This document shows, piece after piece, positions 35,052 to 42,148 of a stretch of DNA of 64,000 bases. Position numbers and translations under genes: made by a program. A model generated the notes under the pieces. The model was not told the origin of the DNA. It saw only the letters and a list, made by a program, of their open reading frames with translations, and did not search any database. The stretch covers positions 1 through 64,000 of the forward strand of contig NZ_JBNNUK010000005.1 of the NCBI RefSeq assembly GCF_050279675.1, written 5' to 3'. The stretch is from Viridibacillus sp050279675 (lineage in GTDB: Bacteria; Bacillota; Bacilli; Bacillales_A; Planococcaceae). How positions within the stretch are numbered: the first letter of the stretch is position 1; every line of letters starts with the position of its first letter.

Positions 35052-35810
35052 GTGCCTTTTATTATTCTATTAGAGAGAAAATTTTTAAATATAAAAATGA
35101 ATAGTTATTATTTTTTGAAAGAGAATGTTTTAACTGAAAAATTAACAGATATTGAAGGCTTTTCTCATTCTCTAGTTCCTAAAAAGCAATTACAGCAGTT
35201 TGAAACAGTTTATATTGATTTAACGAAAAGTGAAAATGAATTATTTCAGAATTTGCATCGTACTAATAGAAAGCAAATAAAAAAAGCAGCAGACCATCAT
35301 TTTCATATAGAAGTTCTTGAAAAACCATCAATTGCAGATATTCGAGCATTTCAAGAGTTTTATAATCAATTTACTACTTATGCAAACACTTACTCTTGTA
35401 ATTCCTTTCATGTAAATACGATGAATATTTTAAAAGACAAAAATGCACTTGTCATTACAAAAGTTTTGAATGAAGAAAAAGAAGTGCTTTGTTATCGAGT
35501 GTATATCTCGGACGGTAATATAGCTTTTTGTTTATATTCTGCCTCTCATTTTCGGATGAAAGAAAAAACTGAAGAAAAAAGATTATTAAGTGAAGCGAAT
35601 AGATATTTGATTTGGAGAAATATATTATATTTTAAATCAAGAAACCATACAATTTTTGATATGGGTGGACTAACAACGAATCCAAATATTCGTAGTTTCA
35701 AGATGGAGTTTGGTGGGGAAATAGCTTATGTTTACTCGGGCTATGTAGCAAATTCAAAATTGGGTCAGTTAATACTTTGGCTACGTGCAAAAAAAATGAG
35801 GAAAGGATGA
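35052..35810 (+). CDS. FemAB-like GNAT acyltransferase
   Basis: A second, shorter FemAB/GNAT-type protein (about 237-252 residues) with 'ELFQNLHRTNRKQIKKAADHHFHIEVLE' (a classic FemX-like block), 'CYRVYISDGNIAFCLYSASHFR' and 'FDMGGLTTNPNIRSFKMEFGGE'. It probably transfers an acyl or aminoacyl group to the polysaccharide or its precursor. The start is unclear: the GTG at 35052 is part of the only ribosome-binding-like sequence, and the next canonical start is ATG 35097. It ends in the ATGA overlap with the deacetylase gene. Confidence 0.7.
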   Translation: MPFIILLERKFLNIKMNSYYFLKENVLTEKLTDIEGFSHSLVPKKQLQQFETVYIDLTKSENELFQNLHRTNRKQIKKAADHHFHIEVLEKPSIADIRAFQEFYNQFTTYANTYSCNSFHVNTMNILKDKNALVITKVLNEEKEVLCYRVYISDGNIAFCLYSASHFRMKEKTEEKRLLSEANRYLIWRNILYFKSRNHTIFDMGGLTTNPNIRSFKMEFGGEIAYVYSGYVANSKLGQLILWLRAKKMRKG

Positions 35811-36783
35811 AGAACTGGGGGCTCTTATTATTTCATTAGATTTTGAACTGAATTGGGGCGTACATGATGTTTTTACTATTGAAAATTACGGGGAAAATAT
35901 TTTAGGAGCACGTATAGCAATCCCTAAAATACTACAGTTATTTCAGAAGTATGATATTCATGCTACATGGGCTATAGTTGGGATGCTGCATTGTAAAAAC
36001 AAAAAGGAACTTTTAACTTGCTTAGAAAGTATAGAAGTTCCATATGAAAATGAAGTTTTATCAGCAAAACATAACCTACCGAATGTCGGTGAAGATGAAC
36101 AAGCGGATTTATATCATTATGGAAATTCGCTTATTAATATGATTAGAGAAATACCAAACCAAGAAATTGGTTCGCATACTTTCTCGCATTACTACTGCCT
36201 AGAAGAAGGGCAGCGAATCGAACATTTTGAAAAGGATTTGCAGGCAATGGTTAATTTGAATGAAGGGATTTCATCTTTAGTATTTCCAAGAAATCAAGTG
36301 AATTTAGAGTATTTAAAGCTATGTGCTGAATATGACATCACTGCTTATCGAGGGAACGAAGCTAGCTGGATATACGGCCCATATATTAAAGAAATGAATA
36401 CAACTATAAAGCGAATGCTTCGATTAGCTGATCATTATATAAATATTACGGGTCATCATAGCTATAAGTTAGAGAAAGTAAGAGTGCACCCGATAACCAA
36501 TGTACCATCTAGCCGTTTTTTAAGACCATATAGCAATAAATTTAGAATATTAGAGCGACTTCGATTACAACGCATTAAAAATAGCTTAACGGTAGCCGCC
36601 AAAAATAATGAATATTATCATTTATGGTGGCATCCACATAATTTTGGAAAGAACACCGAAAAAAATCTTCAGTTTCTTGAGGAAATATTACAGCATGTGG
36701 ACTATTTAAAGAGGAAATATAATTTTCAAAGCATGCATATGAGAGATATGGTAGAATTGATCAATTTGAATAAGATAAATTAA
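35807..36783 (+). CDS. Polysaccharide deacetylase, frameshifted after the fourth codon
   Basis: From 35821 the sequence encodes 'ALIISLDFELNWGVHDVFTI', later 'HATWAIVGML', 'IGSHTFSHYYC' (His pair) and 'WWHPHNFGKN', a NodB-type deacetylase of polysaccharide loci with the D-x-E start. The ATG at 35807 overlaps the previous stop as ATGA behind GAGGAAAGG, the expected coupled start. It reads MKNWG and leaves frame at a run of five Gs (35817-35821). One more G would give an intact protein of about 326 residues. As written, only a CTG at 35815 or an ATG at 35983 is in frame. Confidence 0.75.
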
Positions 36784-36827
36784 AAGTTCGGAGAGAACAG
36801 GCAATTTCTTTTCGGACTTTTTTTATT
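36783..36827 (+). terminator. Intrinsic terminator of the capsule operon
   Basis: AAAGTTCG (36783-36790) pairs with CGGACTTT (36813-36820), with one G-U, followed by a T-run. It overlaps the deacetylase stop codon. Confidence 0.7.
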
Positions 36828-36854
36828 TGTAGTCAACTTCACCTTATACATAAC

Positions 36855-36995
36855 CTAAACTGTTATATCTAAAACCGTGTGAATCGCATGCCCAAACAAG
36901 TGAGCTGTGGATACAGCTTGTCCGGCTGCTCGAGCTGATGCAATAGCGGCATTATCAGTGGCTACTAGAGGTGCAGCATAAAGTACAACGATTCA
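36855..36995 (-). pseudogene. C-terminal remnant of an Imm5-like immunity protein gene
   Basis: The minus strand encodes VVLYAAPLVATDNAAIASAR, then AAGQAVSTAHLFGHAIHTVL and a stop at 36855-36857. The block A-R-A-A-G-Q-A-V-x-T-A-H is what I remember from small 'putative immunity protein' (Imm5-like) families. The frame is closed by a TGA upstream and lacks a start and about 100 residues, so only the tail remains. Confidence 0.5.
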
Positions 36996-37091
36996 GTACC
37001 TCAGTTCAACCATTTTATACAGCTTACTAATTGTGTAATTGACTTTGTTGTTAGCCGATTAAAAATTATTTATTTACATAAAATTTATTTG

Positions 37092-37140
37092 TTGACATTT
37101 ATTTCATAACGTTATATAGTTAGTTACGCAAGTAACTAAC
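37092..37140 (+). promoter_or_regulatory. Promoter and palindromic operator of the GntR/ABC operon
   Basis: TTGACA (37092-37097) and TATAGT (37115-37120) are 17 bp apart. GTTAGTTAC and GTAACTAAC (37119-37127, 37132-37140) form a perfect inverted repeat with a 4-bp centre covering the transcription start. Further ACTAACTAACTAA repeats follow to about 37155. The layout fits autorepression by the downstream YtrA-type regulator. Confidence 0.75.
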
Positions 37141-37183
37141 CAACTAACTAACTAAATTTAACTCACAAGAGGGGGGAGATACT

Positions 37184-37549
37184 TTGAAATTAGATGTAAA
37201 CAGTGAAGTACCAATTTTTCAACAAGTGGCAGAAATTATTTCAAATGAAATATTGAATAACAATATACTTGAGGGGCAACAAGTACCTTCCACAAATGAA
37301 ATCGCGGAATTTTATCAGATAAACCCAGCGACCGCGAGGAAAGGGTTAAATATACTAGTTGAAGATGAGATTTTATATAAAAAAAGGGGAATAGGTATGT
37401 TTGTAAATGAAGGAGCAACAGGGAGGATTTTACAACAAAGAAAAAATGAATTCACCCATGTTTTCTTAAAGCCATTATTAGAAGAAGCGAATCGTCTAGG
37501 GATTTCGGTTGATGAAATTAAGAAACTAATTGATAATCAGGAGGAATAA
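37184..37549 (+). CDS. GntR family (YtrA-type) regulator
   Basis: The 121-residue protein has the GntR winged helix 'VPIFQQVAEIISNEILNNNI' through 'PSTNEIAEFYQINPATARKGLNILVEDEILYKKRGIGMFV', followed by only a short C-terminal dimerisation part. This is the YtrA subfamily, which controls neighbouring ABC transporters. TTG 37184 follows a GGGGGGAG site. Two base pairs separate its stop from the ATPase gene. It probably binds the palindrome at 37119-37140. Confidence 0.9.
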   Translation: MKLDVNSEVPIFQQVAEIISNEILNNNILEGQQVPSTNEIAEFYQINPATARKGLNILVEDEILYKKRGIGMFVNEGATGRILQQRKNEFTHVFLKPLLEEANRLGISVDEIKKLIDNQEE

Positions 37550-37551
37550 AC

Positions 37552-38421
37552 ATGACTGTTGTTCAGATAGAAAATGTTTCTAAGAAAATAAAAGATCATA
37601 TGATTTTAGATAATCTAAATTTTGAATTTGAAGAAAATCAAATTGTTGGATTTCTAGGTAAAAACGGTTCTGGGAAAACATCACTAATGAAAATTATCGC
37701 AGGAGAGTGGGCTTCGACTTCTGGTCAAGTATATGTAAATGAACAAAAACCATTTAATAACCAAAAGGTGCTAAGTAAAGTTTGTTTTATTCAGGAAGGA
37801 AATAATTTTCCTCCAGATATGAAAATCTCTGAGTTATTGAAACTAAGTAAAAACTTCTATCCGAACTGGAATAATGAGATTGCAACATCACTTCTAACTC
37901 TTTTCGATTTAGATAGCACAAAGAAAATTAAGGAATTATCTAAAGGAATGGAATCCGCGGTTGGAGTAACGGTAGGTATTTCAAGTAGATGCGAAATTAC
38001 AATTTTCGATGAGCCCTATATCGGTATGGATGCGAATGCACGAAAGAAATTTTATAAATTTCTTCTGAATGATTATATGGAGGTTCCTCGTACGATTATT
38101 TTTTCAACGCACTTAATTGATGAAGTAAGTTCCTTATTTCAAAAAGTTTACATTATTAATAAAGGGAAATTGCTTTTAAATATCCAAACGGATGAGCTGA
38201 AAGAGAAGGTCTATACGATTACAGGACCGACAAAAGAACTTGAGAAAATAAAGAATGGGTTTACTATTTTGGAAGAAAAACATTTTATGGGGAATGGAGA
38301 AATCATCGTCTTCGATCAATCACATATACAAAATGAAGTGCCACCAAACTGTAAGAAAAATGCGTTGAATATGCAAGACATTATTGTTCATGTAACTGAG
38401 AAAGGGGAACAAATTCTATGA
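37552..38421 (+). CDS. ABC transporter ATPase (YtrB-like)
   Basis: The 289-residue ATPase has Walker A 'GFLGKNGSGKTSLMKI' (about 32-47), signature 'KELSKGMESAVGV' (about 125), Walker B 'ITIFDEPYIGMD' (about 148-159) and H-loop 'IIFSTHLIDE'. It is followed by a C-terminal extension of about 100 residues. The LSKGM signature is typical of YtrB/CcmA-like exporters. Its stop overlaps the permease start by 4 bp (ATGA). YtrA-controlled transporters respond to cell-wall antibiotics in several Firmicutes; that role is an inference. Confidence 0.88.
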   Translation: MTVVQIENVSKKIKDHMILDNLNFEFEENQIVGFLGKNGSGKTSLMKIIAGEWASTSGQVYVNEQKPFNNQKVLSKVCFIQEGNNFPPDMKISELLKLSKNFYPNWNNEIATSLLTLFDLDSTKKIKELSKGMESAVGVTVGISSRCEITIFDEPYIGMDANARKKFYKFLLNDYMEVPRTIIFSTHLIDEVSSLFQKVYIINKGKLLLNIQTDELKEKVYTITGPTKELEKIKNGFTILEEKHFMGNGEIIVFDQSHIQNEVPPNCKKNALNMQDIIVHVTEKGEQIL

Positions 38422-39110
38422 ATCGGGTACTTACAGCTAAAAAGATTTTGGAAGTAAGAAACATAAAAACACAAAGTATCTTCTGGGGATTCTTATTATT
38501 ATTTCTAACACTTAGCCTTATTCTCACAGTAACCGTCAATAACTTTACAACGCAGTTTACGAACAATGTAGCCATTTACATTTTTCTAGCAATATCCAGT
38601 TATGTTTTAATGCGAAAACACTTTAATTATTGCATTCACTTTGGTTTAACACGGAGCGAATTTATAAAAGCAAGTATTTTGAGCCGTATTCAAAATGTCA
38701 TTGTAATGGTGCTAATCAATATCATCATTCTAGTCATTGTAAATCAATTGAAAACTTCATTTAGTATCCAACACTTTAACCTCTTTAATTGGAGTAGCAT
38801 TTTTACGAATCACTCATTAATTGTTACTAATATTTGGGTTGATTTTTGTATAGGTGTATTAGTTAGTAGTGCAGCTTTGCTGAGTGGTGCATTGTATTAT
38901 AAATGGGGATTAGTTGGTCCTATTAGCGTCTCAGTAGTAATTGTATTATCTGCATCATTACCTTTTATTCGCTCCAACTTATTTGACTTTTTCCTAGAAG
39001 TATATGAACAACAAGCTCTTGCTTCTTTTGGCTGGTTATTGATTGTTTCCATCATCTTATGGGCTTGTACGTATTTGTTATTAAATAAAGTGGATTTGAA
39101 AAGAGAATAG
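38418..39110 (+). CDS. ABC transporter membrane subunit
   Basis: The 230-residue integral membrane protein has six predicted helices and no recognisable enzyme motif. It starts within the stop of the ATPase gene (ATGA overlap), so the two are translationally coupled and form one transporter. The size suits the permease of a YtrB-type system. The substrate is unknown. Confidence 0.8.
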   Translation: MNRVLTAKKILEVRNIKTQSIFWGFLLLFLTLSLILTVTVNNFTTQFTNNVAIYIFLAISSYVLMRKHFNYCIHFGLTRSEFIKASILSRIQNVIVMVLINIIILVIVNQLKTSFSIQHFNLFNWSSIFTNHSLIVTNIWVDFCIGVLVSSAALLSGALYYKWGLVGPISVSVVIVLSASLPFIRSNLFDFFLEVYEQQALASFGWLLIVSIILWACTYLLLNKVDLKRE

Positions 39111-39282
39111 TTGATTACTAAACGCTCTATTAAAGAAAAAATGCAATTTAAATAGTTTGAATATTCCGTTAAGGTGAATCTGGTAAAGTATCATAGCTTT
39201 GTCTGAGAGATGTATACTCTAATAATTAACTTTCATAAGATGAAAGGATTCAAGAAATTTAGCCTAGAAGGGGAATAGCTGA

Positions 39283-40026
39283 GTGAACAAAAAAATTGTC
39301 TTTAAGATTATTGGTTTGGAACTTCTTTTGATGGTCTTTTATGCGGTAAATGGCGCCTTTGTAACGATTACAGAACCTACTAGCCCATATTTACAATTTA
39401 TTATGCTAGTTCCATTTGCAATCATTCTTTTCCTATATATAGCTTATAAAAAGAAATGGCGTCAATATTTCTTTGTAAAGGTTCATCTTAATAAAGAAAA
39501 TCTATTGCTTTATGTACCGCTAATTCTTGTATTATGTATCATTCTATTTAGCACCAACGGCTTAAATTTCAAATCTGTTCCTAACCTTGTCGCTATGTTT
39601 ATCATGCAGTTTGTAATCGTCGCGTTCATCGAAGAGACAGTTTTCAGAGGGATGATGCTTCGAATTTTATCGGCAAAAGGCACTTTTTTGGCAGTTTGGA
39701 TTTCAAGTATTCTTTTCGGCGTGACGCACTCATTACAGTTATTAGGTGGTCAATCAGTTGAAGATACGATTATTCAAATTTTGTATGCACTTGTTGTAGG
39801 ATTAGTGTTAGCATTGCTTGTAATGGATGGGCAGTCGATTATCATTACGATGATGTTCCACGGCTTTAATAACTTTTTTAACTTTATGGGAAATGTCGAA
39901 AGTTCAATCACATCAGCATATATCATCTTTTTCGTATTATTAGTATATTCAATTTTCCTATGGAAACGAGTAAAGAACAATGGGAAAACATATTCTTCAG
40001 TACCTTTAGGATCTTTAGCTAAATAA
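39283..40026 (+). CDS. CPBP family intramembrane metalloprotease
   Basis: The 247-residue protein has about seven helices and the CPBP (Abi/Rce1-like) motifs 'EETVFRGMMLRIL' (about 115-127), 'FGVTHSLQLLGG' (about 145) and 'MMFHGFNNFFNF' (about 189). The Glu pair and the two His should hold the catalytic metal. Bacterial members cleave peptides or membrane proteins; the target is unknown. GTG 39283 follows AAGGGG. It is 172 bp after the ABC operon and likely separate. Confidence 0.85.
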   Translation: MNKKIVFKIIGLELLLMVFYAVNGAFVTITEPTSPYLQFIMLVPFAIILFLYIAYKKKWRQYFFVKVHLNKENLLLYVPLILVLCIILFSTNGLNFKSVPNLVAMFIMQFVIVAFIEETVFRGMMLRILSAKGTFLAVWISSILFGVTHSLQLLGGQSVEDTIIQILYALVVGLVLALLVMDGQSIIITMMFHGFNNFFNFMGNVESSITSAYIIFFVLLVYSIFLWKRVKNNGKTYSSVPLGSLAK

Positions 40027-40029
40027 ATG

Positions 40030-40067
40030 AAATGCCAAGACTACAAATTGTAGCTCTTGGCATTTTT
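40030..40067 (+). terminator. Terminator, probably bidirectional
   Basis: AATGCCAAGA (40031-40040) pairs with TCTTGGCATT (40055-40064), continued by an inner CTACA/TGTAG pair, followed by a T-run. On the other strand an A/T-rich tail serves the convergent gene. Confidence 0.85.
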
Positions 40068-40494
40068 ATTTGAAGCGTTTTATAATAATGATGGCCATCA
40101 ATATCAAAACAATAAGACCAGCAGAGATAGGGAAAAAGAGTTTGTTCTGTAACGTGTTGAGTATAGTGGACTGTTGTTCATGCCTCATGACTGCCTTCAA
40201 ATACAGTTCATCCTTTACTTGAACAGCAATTGCTTGCGATGTACTAATTCCTTTAATGGAGAAGTACATAGTTCCTTTTTCATAAGTATTTGAAAAGTTC
40301 CCACCAAGTGGTTCCATATCTGAATAACTCGTGACATGTCCAATTTCTTTGTCTATATCAGTGACAGGTTCATCAGTTACTTCATAAACATAGCCATTCC
40401 AAGAAACGAATGAAAATGCCCATGTAGTAGCAGAGGAATGCTTCGGTAAAATCATTAAACAAGTAAAGAGAAAAAGAAAGATAATCTGTTTCAA
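40066..40494 (-). CDS. Exported protein with C-terminal membrane helix, unknown
   Basis: The 142-residue product has a signal peptide (about 1-22), a short extracellular domain starting 'TTWAFSFVSWNGYVYEVTDEPV', and a C-terminal helix (about 118-138) ending IIKRFK. Similar small proteins occur in Bacillus with unknown function. TTG 40494 is the start, with GGAGGA about 12 nt upstream, a rather long spacing. Confidence 0.55.
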   Translation of the reverse strand: MKQIIFLFLFTCLMILPKHSSATTWAFSFVSWNGYVYEVTDEPVTDIDKEIGHVTSYSDMEPLGGNFSNTYEKGTMYFSIKGISTSQAIAVQVKDELYLKAVMRHEQQSTILNTLQNKLFFPISAGLIVLILMAIIIIKRFK

Positions 40495-40620
40495 TTTTTA
40501 AAAAATTCCTCCTTCAAGGGATTTTCCTAGTTTTACATATTATAATATGAAAATTAGTACAAAATGAAGAAAACTTGGTTATATTTTTAATAAGAATTAG
40601 AGAGATAAGGGGGCACTAAA

Positions 40621-41844
40621 ATGGGGAGATCCAAAGAATTAGTAATGCGGGAAATTCCACAATCCGAGATAGGTCAGTCGATTGAATTACTAAACTATGT
40701 GTTTCAAATTTCCTTATCTATCAATAAGGACCGATTATTTGTAAATGCAAAAAGTAAACAGTTTGATGAGGGACTAGCACTTGGTTGGTTTGACCGAGAG
40801 CAACTTGTCGCACAAGTTTTAAATTTGCCTTTTCAAGTGAATATTCATGGAACGATATATGATATGAGTGGCATGACAGCAGTTGGCACTTATCCGGAAT
40901 ATTCAAGCCATGGTTTAATGCATACACTAATGGTTGAGAGTATGAAAAGGATGCGTAAAGAAGAGCGCTATATAGCCTATCTATTCCCGTATTCAATTCC
41001 TTATTATCGCAAAAAAGGATTTGAAATTATGAGCGATATTCTGGAATATCAAGTGAAAGATACGCAACTACCTTTTTATAGAAATATTCCCGGACAAGTA
41101 AGACGTATGAAGGATGACTTTTCGGATCTTCGTGATGTATATAACAGGTATGCTCGGAATACGCATGGTGCGATGAAACGAAATGCAATAGCTTGGAATG
41201 AGAAATTCCAAGAATCGTATTGGGAAGAGAAATTTGAAGGTAGTGATACGAAACTACAAGCTGCCGTGTATTATGATGATGACGGTTTAGCTCTTGGATA
41301 TATGTTCTATCGGATTATGGAAGAGGATTTTTATATTGATGAGCTTGTATATTTGAAGGAAGTTGCTCGTAAAGCACTATGGAACTTTGTACATGCCCAT
41401 CGTTCGATGATTTACCATGTATATGGCAAAACTTCTGGCAATGATGCGATAGCTTTCCTAATGGAAGATAGTGAAATCAAGCAAAATGTCTCTCCGTACT
41501 TCATGGCAAGAATTATTGATGTCCAAAAGTTTCTTGAGCGTTTTCCTTTTGTAGAATCGAACTTCCACATTCGTTTAGCTTTAACGGACACCCTTCTAGA
41601 ATGGAATCATGGAACCTTTGAAATTACTGTTCGATCAGGAGATGTAACGGTCGAAAAGGTAAGTAATGAGCTTGAGGCAAATACTGTACAAATGACGATT
41701 CAAACGTTTGTCACAATGTTCTTAGGGTATAAGCGTCCAAAGTATTTGCATAGTATAGAAAGGTTAAAAGGTGATACTGCATCTGTTGCCTTACTTGAAG
41801 TGATCTTGCCAAATGCGGTACCAAGTTTTATCGATTATTTCTAG
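40621..41844 (+). CDS. Eis-like GNAT N-acetyltransferase
   Basis: The 407-residue protein has the Eis layout: an N-terminal GNAT domain ('MSGMTAVGTYPEYSSHGLMHTLMVESMKRMR', acetyl-CoA loop), a second GNAT-like domain, and a C-terminal SCP2-like domain (about 300-405). The C-terminal carboxylate (IDYF) is as in Eis enzymes, where it acts as base. Some acetylate aminoglycosides or lysine side chains; the substrate here is unknown. The ATG is preceded by GGGGGCAC rather than a strong site. Confidence 0.82.
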   Translation: MGRSKELVMREIPQSEIGQSIELLNYVFQISLSINKDRLFVNAKSKQFDEGLALGWFDREQLVAQVLNLPFQVNIHGTIYDMSGMTAVGTYPEYSSHGLMHTLMVESMKRMRKEERYIAYLFPYSIPYYRKKGFEIMSDILEYQVKDTQLPFYRNIPGQVRRMKDDFSDLRDVYNRYARNTHGAMKRNAIAWNEKFQESYWEEKFEGSDTKLQAAVYYDDDGLALGYMFYRIMEEDFYIDELVYLKEVARKALWNFVHAHRSMIYHVYGKTSGNDAIAFLMEDSEIKQNVSPYFMARIIDVQKFLERFPFVESNFHIRLALTDTLLEWNHGTFEITVRSGDVTVEKVSNELEANTVQMTIQTFVTMFLGYKRPKYLHSIERLKGDTASVALLEVILPNAVPSFIDYF

Positions 41845-41854
41845 TAAATTTGAA

Positions 41855-41883
41855 TAGACAATATGAGCGGAATTCTGTATTAT
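41855..41883 (+). promoter_or_regulatory. Putative promoter of the vga-like gene
   Basis: TAGACA (41855-41860) and TATTAT (41878-41883) are 17 bp apart and lie 36 bp ahead of the leader ORF. Transcription from about 41890 would give a leader of about 260 nt. Confidence 0.5.
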
Positions 41884-41918
41884 AAATATAACTAAAAACG
41901 AAAGGGTGACCCAATTAC

Positions 41919-41930
41919 ATGAAGTACTAA
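41919..41930 (+). CDS. Three-codon leader peptide MKY
   Basis: AAAGGGTG (41901-41908) is followed 10 nt later by ATG AAG TAC TAA. The stop overlaps the first strand of the attenuator (41929-41937). A ribosome stalled on this ORF would cover that strand. Tiny leader ORFs of this kind occur upstream of antibiotic-resistance ABC-F genes; I recall a three-codon one before Listeria lmo0919. Confidence 0.6.
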   Translation: MKY

Positions 41931-42117
41931 TCCTATTTTTTCGAAAGCTAAGAATGAATCGTATTTTAAATCAGATGAAATACTCTGTTTTTTCAAAATG
42001 CCTTCATTCCAGTGTTTTCAGAATAGGATTGTTATTCATGTGTTGGACAAAAAAGAGACGTCTCTTTTTGCTGTGCACCCATGCCTCCTATTCTGATGTA
42101 ATAGGGGGCATTTTTTT
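41929..42117 (+). promoter_or_regulatory. Transcription attenuator of the vga-like gene
   Basis: Four segments can pair in exclusive ways. Segment 1 AATCCTATT (41929-41937) is fully complementary to AATAGGATT (42022-42030). Segment 2 CAGAATAGGA (42019-42028) is fully complementary to segment 3 TCCTATTCTG (42086-42095). Segment 3 is part of the 5' arm of the terminator 42081-42111. A spacer hairpin AAAAAGAGACGTCTCTTTTT lies at 42050-42069. A drug-stalled ribosome on the leader ORF masks segment 1, frees 2 to pair with 3, and prevents termination. Confidence 0.72.
42081..42117 (+). terminator. Regulated intrinsic terminator 30 bp before the vga-like gene
   Basis: ATGCCTCCTATT (42081-42092) pairs over 12 positions (one G-U) with AATAGGGGGCAT (42100-42111), followed by seven Ts. 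Its position inside the leader and just before the start codon shows it is an attenuator. Confidence 0.88.
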
Positions 42118-42148
42118 GTCCCGATACATGAGGGGAGAGATTTTTTTG

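Noticed and set aside
37119..37160. ACTAACTAACTAA repeats as a CRISPR-like or satellite array
   Set aside because: The unit is only 4 bp, few copies exist, and they adjoin a GntR operator.
41906..42148. 81-codon N-terminal extension of the ABC-F protein
   Set aside because: The open frame runs through the attenuator hairpins, and Vga proteins begin at the later start with its own ribosome binding site.
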